Translations under genes and position numbers: made by a program
From: Chelativorans sp. ZYF759
GTDB taxonomy: Bacteria > Pseudomonadota > Alphaproteobacteria > Rhizobiales > Rhizobiaceae
Reading direction: 5' to 3'
Assembly (NCBI RefSeq): GCF_012911015.1
Contig: NZ_WVVV01000012.1
Span: forward strand, 7,325-71,324
Length of the DNA: 64,000 nucleotides
Shown here: positions 1 through 10,233 of the stretch, one piece after another
How positions within the stretch are numbered: the first letter of the stretch is position 1
How the letters are laid out: the number at the start of each line of letters is the position of its first letter
The notes under the pieces: model-generated
What the model was told of the DNA's origin: nothing
Database searches by the model: none
What the model saw: only the letters and a program-made list of their open reading frames with translations

Positions 1-630
1 GGGCACGACGACCACGCCCATGACGACCATGGCCACGATCACGAAGACGCCGCTCATGCGCACGACGATGACGGCCATGACGATGACGGGCATGACGATC
101 ACGCCCATCACGGGGCCTACGACATGCATATGTGGCTCGATCCCGAGAACGCAAAAGTGTTCGTGGGTGAGATCGTGTCGGCGCTTTCGGCCGCCGATCC
201 CGACAATGCCGCCACCTTCGCGGAGAATGGCGAGGCCCTGCAGGCGCGTCTCGACGAGCTTTCGGCCGAAGTCGATGCGGCACTTGCGGATGTGCGCGGG
301 CGCGACTTCGTCGTCTTCCACGATGCCTATCAATATTACGAGAACCGCTTCGGCATCACGGCGGCGGGTTCCATCACCGTCAGCCCGGAGGTGATGCCGG
401 GAGCTGCGCGTATCGAGGAGATCCGCACCCGCATCCAGGAACTCGAGGTCGCCTGCGTCTTCGCCGAGCCGCAATTCGAGCCGCGCCTGGTCGAGGTGGT
501 GACCGAGGGCACGCCGGCAAGGGCGGGTGTCCTCGATCCACTGGGCGCCGAACTGGACGACGGGCAGGAGCTCTATTTCGAGCTGATCCGCAACCTGACG
601 ACCTCGCTGGCCGAGTGCCTCCAGGGCTAG
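1..630 (+). CDS. znuA: Zinc ABC transporter substrate-binding protein ZnuA (3' part)
   Basis: This is the C-terminal part of a periplasmic high-affinity zinc-binding lipocluster A-I protein that hands Zn2+ to a ZnuBC permease. The frame is open from the first base, so the start lies outside the window. The first ~40 visible residues are a His/Asp-rich loop (repeats of HDD, HDH and DDGHDD), the hallmark of ZnuA. The loop is followed by MHMWLDPENAK and, later, a conserved VFHDAYQYYENRFG segment that carries a metal-ligand His. The C-terminal domain ends in ELIRNLTTSLAECLQG. A strong intrinsic terminator follows 27 bp later, so this gene ends its transcript. Zur control would be expected for the family, but the promoter is not visible. 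Confidence 0.95.
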   Translation, partial: GHDDHAHDDHGHDHEDAAHAHDDDGHDDDGHDDHAHHGAYDMHMWLDPENAKVFVGEIVSALSAADPDNAATFAENGEALQARLDELSAEVDAALADVRGRDFVVFHDAYQYYENRFGITAAGSITVSPEVMPGAARIEEIRTRIQELEVACVFAEPQFEPRLVEVVTEGTPARAGVLDPLGAELDDGQELYFELIRNLTTSLAECLQG

Positions 631-657
631 AGGCCCGGGCAAGCTTCCGGCATGCGG

Positions 658-687
658 CCGGGTCCTCCGGGACCCGGTCTTTTTTTT
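658..687 (+). terminator. Rho-independent terminator of znuA
   Basis: A perfect 8-bp stem (CCGGGTCC / GGACCCGG) with a 4-nt loop is followed by a run of T residues (TCTTTTTTTT). It lies 27 bp after the znuA stop. Confidence 0.9.
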
Positions 688-761
688 GCATGGCTCGACG
701 GGCCGATCCGTCTCTGATTCAGATCAATGCGGAAAGTTGTGGGTGGGGTCAGTTCTCGGTG

Positions 762-962
762 ATGTGGAACGCTGCCTCAACCGCCCCCCTCGATCTGAAG
801 ATCGAACTTGCCGTCATCGACCATGACGGCACGCATGCGCTGGTTTTTGCCTGCAAGCGGACCGACAGGGGCTGGGCGCGGGCGGATACAGGGGAACTGC
901 TGGAGGTCAACCCGACGCATTGGCGACCCTGGGCGGCCCACAGGCATCCGGACGGTATCTGA
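762..962 (+). CDS. Small conserved hypothetical protein (66 aa)
   Basis: A 66-residue soluble protein with no signal peptide or membrane segment. It reads MWNAASTAPLDLKIELAVID, then a short beta-rich stretch with one Cys (VFACKRT), and ends in PTHWRPWAAH. The pattern STAPxDxxIELAVI...HALVF.C.RT..GW...THWRPW matches small proteins I recall from Rhizobiales genomes, none with a known function. I chose the ATG at 762 because the similarity starts there. An in-frame ATG at 690 would add 24 residues, but that ATG lies at the foot of the znuA terminator and lacks a good ribosome-binding site. Confidence 0.6.
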   Translation: MWNAASTAPLDLKIELAVIDHDGTHALVFACKRTDRGWARADTGELLEVNPTHWRPWAAHRHPDGI

Positions 963-975
963 CCTCTCTTCACAA

Positions 976-1005
976 TAAAAAGGCGCGGATCCTAGAATCC
1001 GCGCC
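976..1005 (-). terminator. Rho-independent terminator of the CsbD gene
   Basis: A perfect 9-bp inverted repeat (GGCGCGGAT / ATCCGCGCC, 6-nt loop). Read on the minus strand it is followed by TTTTTATTG. It lies just downstream of the leftward CsbD gene. Confidence 0.85.
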
Positions 1006-1038
1006 GTCGGGTATTATCATGCCGCATGACCGCGATGG

Positions 1039-1236
1039 TCAGCTGCGCGACAGCCAGTCGTCGACTTCGCGTTCGGCCTCGTCCTGCGCCTTGCCGTAGC
1101 GCTCCTTGATCTTGCCGACGAGCTCGGTGCGCTTGCCCTTGACGACGTCGAGATCGTCATTGGTGAGCTTTCCCCACTGCTGCTGGGCCTTGCCCTTGAA
1201 CTGATCCCAATTGCCTTCGATACGATCCCAATTCAT
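1039..1236 (-). CDS. CsbD family stress protein
   Basis: A 65-residue hydrophilic protein of the CsbD family. It begins MNWDRIEGNWDQFKGKAQQQ, the family signature, followed by a WGKLTNDDLDVVKGKRTELVGK segment that closes the two-helix fold. Family members are abundant general-stress proteins without an assigned biochemical role. A GGAGA ribosome-binding site sits just upstream (in the minus-strand sequence TGAAGGAGACGCGCC before the ATG). It is monocistronic: its own terminator lies downstream and the rpsA terminator lies upstream. Confidence 0.93.
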   Translation of the reverse strand: MNWDRIEGNWDQFKGKAQQQWGKLTNDDLDVVKGKRTELVGKIKERYGKAQDEAEREVDDWLSRS

Positions 1237-1331
1237 GGCGCGTCTCCTTCAGGTTACTGGCCCTCAAAGTGGCGGGCCGTCGGGAGAGGAACGTGGCAAG
1301 GGACGTCTTCGTTCCAGCCGGCTGGGGCAAA

Positions 1332-1366
1332 GAAAAAAGGCCCGCCGAAATTTCCGACGGGCCTTT
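1332..1366 (-). terminator. Rho-independent terminator of rpsA
   Basis: A 9-bp stem (AAAGGCCCG / CGGGCCTTT) encloses a 13-nt loop and is followed on the minus strand by a T tract. It lies 24 bp beyond the rpsA stop. Confidence 0.88.
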
Positions 1367-1389
1367 GGCAATTCTTGTCCGAGAAAGGA

Positions 1390-3093
1390 CTAGTCGTCCT
1401 TGCCCTGCTTCTTGAGCGCGGCGCCCAGGATGTCGCCGAGCGAGGCGCCGGAATCGGTGGAGCCGAACTGGGCAACCGCTTCCTTCTCCTCGGCGATTTC
1501 CAGCGCCTTGATCGAGACGGTGATGCGGCGCGTCTTCTTGTCGAACTGCGTGACGCGGGCATCGACCTTCTGGCCGACCGAGAAGCGCTCGGGGCGCTGC
1601 TCGTCGCGATCGCGCGACAGGTCCGAACGCTTGATGAAGGCGTCGAACTCGTGATCGACCAGCTTCACCTCGATGCCGCCGTCCTTGATGCCGGTGACTT
1701 CGCAGGTGACGACCGCGTTCTTGCGCAGTTCGCCCGAAGCCGCGGCTTCGCCGATGGCGTCACGGCCGAGCTGCTTGATGCCGAGCGAGATGCGCTCCTT
1801 CTCGACGTCGACGTCGAGAACCTGCGCCTGAACCATGTCGCCACGGTTGTACTCCTCGATCACCTGCTCGCCGGGACGGTTCCAGTCGAGATCCGACAGG
1901 TGGACCATGCCGTCGACATCGCCTTCCAGGCCGATGAACAGGCCGAACTCGGTCTTGTTCTTGACCTCGCCCTCGACCTGGCTGCCGACCGGATGCTCAC
2001 GCGCGAAGGCTTCCCACGGATTCTCGAGCGTCTGCTTGAGACCCAGCGAGATGCGGCGCTTGACCGGATCGACCTCGAGCACGACCACGTCGACTTCCTG
2101 CGTCGTCGACAGGATCTTGCCGGGGTGGACGTTCTTCTTGGTCCAGCTCATCTCGGAGACGTGGATGAGGCCTTCGATGCCCGGCTCCAGCTCCACGAAC
2201 GCGCCGTAATCGGTGATGTTCGTGACCGTGCCGGTGATCTTCTTGCCGAGCGGGTACTTGCCGCCAATGCCTTCCCAGGGATCAGCTTCCAGCTGCTTCA
2301 TGCCCAGCGAGATGCGGTGGGTTTCCTGGTTGATGCGGATGATCTGCACCTTGACCGTCTGACCGATATTGAGGATTTCGGTCGGATGGTTGACGCGGCG
2401 CCAGGCCATGTCGGTGACGTGCAGCAGACCATCGATGCCGCCGAGGTCGACGAACGCACCGTAGTCGGTGATGTTCTTGACCACGCCTTCGACCACCTGA
2501 CCCTCTTCGAGGTTCTGGACGATCTCGGAGCGCTGCTCTGCACGGCTCTCTTCGAGAACGGTACGGCGCGAAACGACGATGTTGCCGCGGCGCTTGTCCA
2601 TCTTGAGGATTTCGAAGGGCTGCGGATTGTGCATCAGCGGGCTGACGTCGCGGATCGGACGGATGTCGACCTGCGAACGCGGCAGGAAGGCCACGGCGCC
2701 GTCCAGATCGACGGTGAAGCCGCCCTTGACCTGGTTGAAGATGACGCCCTCGACACGCTCGCCATTGGCGAACTTGACCTCGAGCTTGACCCAGCTCTCC
2801 TCGCGGCGAGCCTTCTCGCGCGACAGGACTGCTTCGCCAAGCGCGTTCTCGATGCGCTCGACATAAATCTCGACTTCATCGCCGGGCTTCAGCGTGCCGT
2901 CCTTGGCCTTGGCGCCGAATTCCTTCAGCGGGACGCGGCCCTCGACCTTGAGGCCCACATCGATGATGGCCATGTCTTTTTCGATGGCCGTAACAATTCC
3001 CTTGACGACCGAACCTTCGGCCAGATCCCGCTCTTCGAAGGATTCGTTGAGAAGGCTGGCGAAATCGTCACGGTTGGGGTTGAGTTCTGACAT
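1390..3093 (-). CDS. rpsA: 30S ribosomal protein S1
   Basis: A 567-residue S1 protein that binds mRNA leaders and helps initiation on the 30S subunit. Six S1/OB repeats can be read from about residue 25 to 540, with typical starts such as GSVVKGIVTAIEKDMAIIDVG, VVEGVVKNITDYGAFVDLGG and ITGTVTNITDYGAFVELEPG. The length is normal for alphaproteobacteria. The ATG is preceded by AGGAG at good spacing. The gene lies downstream of cmk on the same strand with a 182-bp spacer, the usual rhizobial cmk-rpsA order, and ends in its own terminator. Confidence 0.98.
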   Translation of the reverse strand: MSELNPNRDDFASLLNESFEERDLAEGSVVKGIVTAIEKDMAIIDVGLKVEGRVPLKEFGAKAKDGTLKPGDEVEIYVERIENALGEAVLSREKARREESWVKLEVKFANGERVEGVIFNQVKGGFTVDLDGAVAFLPRSQVDIRPIRDVSPLMHNPQPFEILKMDKRRGNIVVSRRTVLEESRAEQRSEIVQNLEEGQVVEGVVKNITDYGAFVDLGGIDGLLHVTDMAWRRVNHPTEILNIGQTVKVQIIRINQETHRISLGMKQLEADPWEGIGGKYPLGKKITGTVTNITDYGAFVELEPGIEGLIHVSEMSWTKKNVHPGKILSTTQEVDVVVLEVDPVKRRISLGLKQTLENPWEAFAREHPVGSQVEGEVKNKTEFGLFIGLEGDVDGMVHLSDLDWNRPGEQVIEEYNRGDMVQAQVLDVDVEKERISLGIKQLGRDAIGEAAASGELRKNAVVTCEVTGIKDGGIEVKLVDHEFDAFIKRSDLSRDRDEQRPERFSVGQKVDARVTQFDKKTRRITVSIKALEIAEEKEAVAQFGSTDSGASLGDILGAALKKQGKDD

Positions 3094-3275
3094 TGGTGCT
3101 CCTGGGATGCCCGTCGGCCATATCTGGCAGATCGAGCGGCGCCATCGGGTTGGTGTTTCGTAAGAGTGACCTGCATCCGGCGCTCGTTGATGCCGTCACC
3201 CGGTTTAGTTCGCTCAAAGCCGAAATGCGCCGCCGACCCCTCTCACGCGAGGGCGATCGAACGCCGCCTGTCGTC

Positions 3276-3935
3276 TCAGCTATGCTGTCCCGCCGCACGA
3301 GCTGCATCGATGATGGATATCGCCGCGCGAAACGCGGTTTCTATATCCATTTCGGACGTGTCAAGCAAGTGCGCGTCCTCCGCCGGCTTGAGCGGGGAAT
3401 CGGCGCGGCCCATGTCGCGTTCGTCGCGCCGCCGGATCCCGGCCAGCACCTCCGACAGGCTCTCGCTGCCGCCGGCCTCGAGAATCTCGGCATGCCGGCG
3501 CTCGGCACGCGCCTGCGGGCTCGCCGTCACGTAGAGCTTCACGTCGGCGTCCGGACATACGACGGTGCCGATGTCGCGGCCGTCGAGGACGGCGCCGGGC
3601 GGCGTTTCGGCAAAGGCGCGCTGCTTTTCGACCAGGGCGCGGCGCACGGCGGGCATGACGGCAACCTGGGACGCCGCATCGGCAATGCCGTAGGCCGACA
3701 GCAGATCCCTATCGAGATGCGCGAGATCGATATTGGCGGCGGCGTGGGCGGCGAGTTCCTCATTGTCCAGCGGCAGGTCCTCGATCACCAGGGTCCGCGC
3801 CACCGCGCGATAGGTCAGGCCGGTGTCTAGATGGGGAAAGCCGTAGTGCTCGGCGATGAGGCGGGCGAGGGTGCCCTTGCCCGAAGCGGCGGGGCCGTCG
3901 ATTGCGATAACGTAGCAGTTCGGAAGAGATTTCAT
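3276..3935 (-). CDS. cmk: Cytidylate kinase
   Basis: A 219-residue CMP/dCMP kinase that makes CDP/dCDP in pyrimidine salvage and nucleotide supply. The P-loop is [10 protein letters not shown] at residues 13-22. The substrate segment [12 protein letters not shown] and the [21 protein letters not shown] segment with the conserved DGRDIG motif are intact. It sits between aroA and rpsA on the same strand, with about 108 bp separating it from aroA, and so may belong to an aroA-cmk-rpsA transcription unit. That arrangement is common in alphaproteobacteria. Confidence 0.97.
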   Translation of the reverse strand: MKSLPNCYVIAIDGPAASGKGTLARLIAEHYGFPHLDTGLTYRAVARTLVIEDLPLDNEELAAHAAANIDLAHLDRDLLSAYGIADAASQVAVMPAVRRALVEKQRAFAETPPGAVLDGRDIGTVVCPDADVKLYVTASPQARAERRHAEILEAGGSESLSEVLAGIRRRDERDMGRADSPLKPAEDAHLLDTSEMDIETAFRAAISIIDAARAAGQHS

Positions 3936-4043
3936 TCAGCAGCGTTCATGAATTCGGCGGGTGCGTGCCAGAGAGCCTGGCGACGCCTGAAAGGTTCTTC
4001 TAGCGGGTTGTCGTCGTTTCGCCAAATCGCGACATGATCGGCA

Positions 4044-5450
<1,407 letters not shown>

Positions 5451-5680
5451 CTAGCATGAGGCGACGGTATGGTCACCCCTGCCTTGCCCCGTTGCGGCGC
5501 CCCCCGACATCCGGCGCCACATAGGCTTTGACAGGTGCCGGCCAAGTGTTTATGGGGACGCCAAATTCACCATCGCGCATTCGGTACGGACAGCCCGCCG
5601 CGCTTGGGCGCGAAGATGCCCGGCGCGGCATGAGGCGGCCTACCGGCCCGCAGGACACAGCCAGCACGAAGAGGCTTCAC

Positions 5681-6067
5681 GTGGCAAAATCCGACATCGG
5701 CACCAAACGCATTTGCCCCGAAACGGGTCGCAAATTCTACGATCTGAACAAGGATCCGATCGTTTCGCCCTATACGGGCATGAGCTACCCGCTCTCCTTC
5801 TTCCAGACCGGCGGCAGCCGCGTCGAGGAAGAGGAAGAGGTCGAGGAAAAGGAAGTCGAGACCGAGGACGAGAGCGCCCCGGAGATCGTTTCACTCGAGG
5901 ATGCCGAGGAAGACGACAGCGACGGCGATGCCATTCCCGGCATCGAGGACGAGGAAGACGTCGAGATCGACGATGATGACGACGACACTTTCCTGGCCGC
6001 CGACGACGACGATGACGATGACGACGTGTCGGATATCATCGGTGTGGACGACGAGGACGAAAATTGA
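5681..6067 (+). CDS. TIGR02300 family protein
   Basis: A 128-residue protein with a conserved N-terminal module (AKSDIGTKRICPETGRKFYD, then LNKDPIVSPYTGMSYP) and a C-terminal half made almost wholly of Asp and Glu. The first module, with one Cys and a TGRKFYDL motif, defines TIGR02300, a family restricted to alphaproteobacteria with no known function. I chose the GTG at 5681 because homologues start at the MAK(S) residues. The frame is open further upstream, but that stretch does not resemble the family. It diverges from aroA and is followed by a GC-rich hairpin (6081-6104) and then tRNA-Ala. The acidic tail could suit a nucleic-acid mimic or a chaperone-like role, which is speculation. Confidence 0.9.
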   Translation: MAKSDIGTKRICPETGRKFYDLNKDPIVSPYTGMSYPLSFFQTGGSRVEEEEEVEEKEVETEDESAPEIVSLEDAEEDDSDGDAIPGIEDEEDVEIDDDDDDTFLAADDDDDDDDVSDIIGVDDEDEN

Positions 6068-6080
6068 TCCTCGCCTGAAC

Positions 6081-6104
6081 GGCAAGCCGCATTTCGGGCT
6101 TGCC
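6081..6104 (+). terminator. Hairpin after the TIGR02300 gene
   Basis: A perfect 8-bp inverted repeat (GGCAAGCC / GGCTTGCC) with an 8-nt loop lies 13 bp past the stop codon. No T tract follows, so termination is uncertain. It may also serve as a boundary before tRNA-Ala. Confidence 0.45.
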
Positions 6105-6201
6105 AAGGGGGCGGCTCCCGGTTAGAAGCCGCTTCCTGTCGGGGCACGGACCAGCCCGCGCCTCCCGCAAGTCGGGACCGACAACACCCGCAAGGGTTGA
6201 T

Positions 6202-6277
<76 letters not shown>

Positions 6278-6440
6278 AGACACCCGGACTTCCCCGATCA
6301 GATGACCGCAGGCCGCTTGCCGCGACCTGCCTCGGTACGGCGGCGTCAGGTGTTGCCCGAAACTGTTGACCGTACCGTCAGGCTGTCGGAATGTGCGCAC
6401 CGCCTCTGATGGCGATCGACATGCAGATCGGGTTCCCACA

Positions 6441-6866
6441 ATGCGCCATCTCCTGACAATCCTCCTCCTCGCCGGCATGGCTGTGCCGGCTCTCGCCGCC
6501 GAACCGGCCGACGCGGTCCGGCCCTTCTACGAACATATCGGCCTCGAATATGAGGATGGCTCGCTGGCGCTTTTCGCCGACCCGGCACTGAGCGTGCTGG
6601 AGGGGGACCGCCGCATGGCCGAAGAGGGCGACCTCTGCCTCGGCTTCCTCATCGCCGTCGACGGACAGGATCACGACGAAGGCATCGCCGAATCGCTGGA
6701 ACTGACCCAGACGGTGGACGGGCAGGAGGCCGAGGTGGTGGCAAGCTTCTCGAATTTCGGCCACCGCAGCCAGGTCATGTGGCGGCTGGTCGACCGGGAC
6801 GGATGGAAGGTGGCCGATGTCGGCTCTCCCACCAACGGTTGGCTGTCCGAACTCTCCTGTGACTAG
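6441..6866 (+). CDS. Secreted hypothetical protein, DUF3828-like
   Basis: A 141-residue protein with a clear Sec signal peptide (MRHLLTILLLAGMAVPALAA, cleavage expected after AlaAla). The mature part starts DAVRPFYEHIGLEYEDGS and continues as a compact alpha/beta domain ending in WRLVDRDGWKVADVGSPTNG. This layout resembles the DUF3828/NTF2-like periplasmic proteins. I recognise no catalytic motif. The ATG at 6441 is used because it starts the signal peptide; an upstream in-frame start (6366) would bury it. It is convergent with the MocR-type gene and overlaps its end by 4 bp. Confidence 0.75.
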   Translation: MRHLLTILLLAGMAVPALAAEPADAVRPFYEHIGLEYEDGSLALFADPALSVLEGDRRMAEEGDLCLGFLIAVDGQDHDEGIAESLELTQTVDGQEAEVVASFSNFGHRSQVMWRLVDRDGWKVADVGSPTNGWLSELSCD

Positions 6867-8356
6867 GCGGCCGCCGACCGCCGGCCGATGGCCGATGCGA
6901 GCTCGCGGATGCCGGGCTCGATGTGGTTGAGCGGGATTGACGATATGCCCAGCCTGAGGAAGCGGCTGCCGGTCTCGGCGTCGTCGAAGTAACGCGCTCC
7001 GGCCTGGGTGACGACCCCGCGGGCCGCCGCCGCCTCGACCACGCCACGCGCATCCGAACCGCGCGGGCCTTCGAGCCATACGGAGGTGCCGCCCGAGGTC
7101 CGGGTGATCTTCCATTCCGGCATCTGGAGCCGCAGTTCCGAGATCAGCCGTTCGCGCCGTTCCTGGAAGGACGAGGAAAGCCGCCGCACCAGCGCCTCGT
7201 GATGGCCGAGCGAGAGGAAGAGGGCCACCGCGCGCTGGTTGTTGGCCGGCGGGTGGCGCATCATGAAGCGCCGTAGCGCGCGCAACTCGGCCACCAGCGG
7301 CGCGGGCGCGACGATGAAGCCCAGCCGCAGGCCGGGCGCCAGTGTCTTCGACATCGAGCCGACATAGATGACGCGGCCCGAGCGATCGACGCTCTTGAGC
7401 GCCTGTTGCGGGGCATCGTCCGCCAGTTGGCTGTCGTAACCGTCCTCGATGATCACGCGGTCATTGGCCTCGGCATCGGCCAGGAGTGCCGCGCGGCGGG
7501 TCTCGCTCATCGCCACCATGGTGGGGCAATGGTGGTTGGGCGTCACGAACACATAGTCCGCACCCTTGGGAATCGCGCCGACATCGAGCCCGTCCCCGTC
7601 GACGGGTGTCGGCAGGACCTCGGCGCCCGAGAGCCGGAACACGTCGCGGGCTTCGGGATAGCCGGGATCTTCCATGGCCACCCGGGTGCCGGTTCCCATC
7701 AGGAGGCGCGACAGCATGTAGATCGCGTTCTGGGCCCCCAGCGTGACGATGATCTCGTCCGGATTGGCGAAGATGCCGCGCCGGGGCAGCAGGCGCGCCT
7801 GGATCTGTTCGATCAGGAGCGGATCGTCCTGGTCGATGCGATCGCCCGCCCAGTCGCGGATTTCCAGAACGGCCAGCGCCATGCGGTTGCACTCGCGCCA
7901 TTCCGCGGTTGGGAAGAGGGCCGGGTCGAACTGCCCATAGACGAAGGGGTAGGGAGCCTTCATCCAGTTGTCCTGCTTGGTGGGCTCCGGCAGGTCCGTC
8001 GCCGCGATCCGGCGGCGGGCCTTCCAGTCGATGGCGGAAAGCGCCCGGTCCCCGAAGGGTGCGCCTGCCGGTGGCGAGGCCAGCACGTCGGGATTGACGA
8101 AATGGCCGCGCCTTTCCCTGGCGACGAGGAAACCCTGGTCGACGAGTTGCTGGAAGGCCAGCACCACCGTGCCGCGCGCCACGCCCAGCCGGTCGGCCAG
8201 CACCCGGCATGAGGGCAGCGGCATCGATGCGGCGATCTGGCGATCCAGAATGGCCGCGACGATGGCCTGGCGGATCTGCGCCTGCAGGGTCTGACCCGAA
8301 TCGGGCGATAGCCGGAAAAGGCCGGACCAGATGGCGGGATCGGTGCGTTGAGCCAT
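6863..8356 (-). CDS. MocR-type (GntR/aminotransferase) PLP-dependent transcriptional regulator
   Basis: A 497-residue regulator with an N-terminal GntR winged helix (about residues 20-90, with LPSCRVLADRLGVARGTVVL) joined to a fold-type I aminotransferase domain (about 125-490). The PLP-binding segment is visible: VFVTPNHHCPTMVAMS, then the Schiff-base lysine region YVGSMSKTLAPGLRLGFIVA. Proteins of this class (PdxR, GabR, TauR) sense PLP with or without an amine and bind direct repeats near their own promoter. The regulated pathway cannot be told here because the neighbours are unrelated. The gene diverges from pgi across a 236-bp region with candidate direct repeats at 8417-8435. Confidence 0.93.
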   Translation of the reverse strand: MAQRTDPAIWSGLFRLSPDSGQTLQAQIRQAIVAAILDRQIAASMPLPSCRVLADRLGVARGTVVLAFQQLVDQGFLVARERRGHFVNPDVLASPPAGAPFGDRALSAIDWKARRRIAATDLPEPTKQDNWMKAPYPFVYGQFDPALFPTAEWRECNRMALAVLEIRDWAGDRIDQDDPLLIEQIQARLLPRRGIFANPDEIIVTLGAQNAIYMLSRLLMGTGTRVAMEDPGYPEARDVFRLSGAEVLPTPVDGDGLDVGAIPKGADYVFVTPNHHCPTMVAMSETRRAALLADAEANDRVIIEDGYDSQLADDAPQQALKSVDRSGRVIYVGSMSKTLAPGLRLGFIVAPAPLVAELRALRRFMMRHPPANNQRAVALFLSLGHHEALVRRLSSSFQERRERLISELRLQMPEWKITRTSGGTSVWLEGPRGSDARGVVEAAAARGVVTQAGARYFDDAETGSRFLRLGISSIPLNHIEPGIRELASAIGRRSAAA

Positions 8357-8416
8357 TCGGGTTCCTCCACGAGAGGGGGCAGCCTATGCGCGGCCCGTGC
8401 GCGCCTCAAGTCTGGA

Positions 8417-8435
8417 CCAATGCAATACTCCAATG
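8417..8435. promoter_or_regulatory. Candidate MocR-type direct-repeat operator
   Basis: Two copies of CCAATG, 13 bp apart start to start, lie about 60 bp upstream of the regulator start. MocR proteins usually bind such tandem direct repeats. The repeats are short, so the call is tentative. Confidence 0.35.
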
Positions 8436-8592
8436 ATTTTTTTTGATGTTATGCTTTTGTGCCAGTGATGAGTGGAGATTGGGCCATAAGCCGCGGGGCT
8501 TTCGGAGCGCGGGGGATTTCCCGCTTGAACGGGTGCTGCGAGCCGTCCTAAGTGGTGCGCCCGGCAAACGCTCAAGGACGAAAGCCCGCCAG

Positions 8593-10233
8593 ATGGCCGA
8601 TTTCCAGACTGCCCTCGCCGAACTGAAACGCCGCTACGGGGAGCAAGGCCCCCTCGATATCCGGGCGGCCTTCGAGGCCGATCCGCGTCGCTTCGACGAC
8701 CTGTCGGCGACGGAGGGCGACCTGCTGCTCGACTATTCCAAATGCGCGCTGACCGCCGATGATCTCACCGCGCTCGTCGGCTTCGCCAAGAGCGCCGGGC
8801 TGGAAGCGCGCCGCGCGGCGATGTTTGCGGGCGAGCACATCAATTCCACCGAGGATCGCGCCGTGCTTCACGTGGCCCTGCGCAACCTGTCCGGCGCCCC
8901 CATGGCCGTCGATGGCCGCGACGCCACGGGCGACGTGCGCGCCGTGCTGGCACAGATGGAAGAGTTTGCCGACGCGCTGCGCGGCGGCACGGTGCGCGGG
9001 GCGACCGGCAAGCCGATCACCGATGTCGTCAATATCGGGATTGGCGGTTCCGATCTCGGGCCGGCCATGGCCACCCTGGCTCTGGCCCCCTTCCACGACG
9101 GGCCGCGCGCGCATTTCGTCTCCAATGTCGATGGCGCCCACATTGCCGACACGCTGAAGGCGCTCGACCCCGCGACCACCTTCTTCATCATCGCCTCCAA
9201 GACCTTCACCACGATCGAGACCATGACCAATGCCGACACCGCCCGGCACTGGATCGGCAATGCGCTGGGCGCGGATGCGGTCGGCGCGCATTTCGCCGCC
9301 GTCTCGACCGCGCTCGACAAGGTCGCCGCTTTCGGCATTCAAGACGATCGCGTCTTCGGCTTCTGGGACTGGGTCGGCGGCCGCTATTCGCTCTGGTCGG
9401 CCATCGGCCTGCCGATCATGATGGCGATCGGTCCGGCCGGGTTTCGCAATCTCCTGGCCGGCGCCTATGAGATGGATCGGCATTTCGCCGAGACGCCGCT
9501 CGCCACGAACCTGCCCGTCCTCATGGGGCTTGTGGGCTACTGGCACCGCGTGATCTGCGGCTGGCCGGCGCGGGCCGTCATCCCCTACGACCAGCGCCTT
9601 GCCCGCCTTCCCGCCTTCCTGCAGCAGCTCGACATGGAATCGAACGGCAAGAGCGTGCGCCTCGACGGCACGCCGGTGGAGACGCCGACCGGGCCGCTGG
9701 TCTGGGGCGAGCCCGGCACCAACGGCCAGCACGCCTTCTTCCAGCTGCTGCACCAGGGCACGGACGTCATTCCCGTCGAGTTCCTCGTCGCGGCAGAAGC
9801 CCATGAGGCCGAGCTGTTCGAGCATCACGACCTGCTGCTCGCCAACTGCCTGGCCCAGTCCGAAGCCCTGCTGAAGGGGCGCACCCTGGCCGAGGCGAAG
9901 GCCCAGCTGGTCGCCAAGGGAACGAGCGCGGCGGATGCCGACAGGCTTGCGCCGCATCGCGTCTTTCCGGGCAACCGCCCTTCGCTGACCATCATGTACC
10001 GCGTGCTCGACGCCCACACGCTGGGGCGCCTTCTGGCGCTCTACGAGCACCGGGTCTTCGTCGAGGCGACGCTGTTCGGCATCAATGCCTTCGACCAATG
10101 GGGCGTCGAACTCGGCAAGGAGCTTGCCACGGGGCTGTTGCCGGTGGTGCAGGGCCGGGAAGGGGCCGGCGCGCGCGACGGTTCCACGGCAGGGTTGCTC
10201 GCCCACCTCCATCGCCTGAGGGACGACAGATGA
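8593..10233 (+). CDS. pgi: Glucose-6-phosphate isomerase
   Basis: A 546-residue cytosolic isomerase that interconverts glucose-6-P and fructose-6-P. Conserved elements include [15 protein letters not shown] (sugar-phosphate loop), [14 protein letters not shown] (a signature with the phosphate-binding residues), [13 protein letters not shown] and the C-terminal [17 protein letters not shown] signature. I chose the ATG at 8593 by the family start [12 protein letters not shown]; the open frame extends 50 codons further upstream without similarity. The stop overlaps the ATG of the HAD gene (ATGA), so the two are translationally coupled. Confidence 0.97.
   Translation: MADFQTALAELKRRYGEQGPLDIRAAFEADPRRFDDLSATEGDLLLDYSKCALTADDLTALVGFAKSAGLEARRAAMFAGEHINSTEDRAVLHVALRNLSGAPMAVDGRDATGDVRAVLAQMEEFADALRGGTVRGATGKPITDVVNIGIGGSDLGPAMATLALAPFHDGPRAHFVSNVDGAHIADTLKALDPATTFFIIASKTFTTIETMTNADTARHWIGNALGADAVGAHFAAVSTALDKVAAFGIQDDRVFGFWDWVGGRYSLWSAIGLPIMMAIGPAGFRNLLAGAYEMDRHFAETPLATNLPVLMGLVGYWHRVICGWPARAVIPYDQRLARLPAFLQQLDMESNGKSVRLDGTPVETPTGPLVWGEPGTNGQHAFFQLLHQGTDVIPVEFLVAAEAHEAELFEHHDLLLANCLAQSEALLKGRTLAEAKAQLVAKGTSAADADRLAPHRVFPGNRPSLTIMYRVLDAHTLGRLLALYEHRVFVEATLFGINAFDQWGVELGKELATGLLPVVQGREGAGARDGSTAGLLAHLHRLRDDR

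Noticed and set aside
1375-3090. Long open frame on the plus strand opposite rpsA (571 codons).
   Set aside because: It is a GC-rich shadow of rpsA on the other strand. The product is repetitive in Asp/Leu/Val and matches no family; rpsA has a complete S1 layout and a terminator.
8572-10212. Long minus-strand frame opposite pgi (546 codons).
   Set aside because: Same length and phase shadow as pgi; the product is Gly/Arg/Asp-rich without family motifs.
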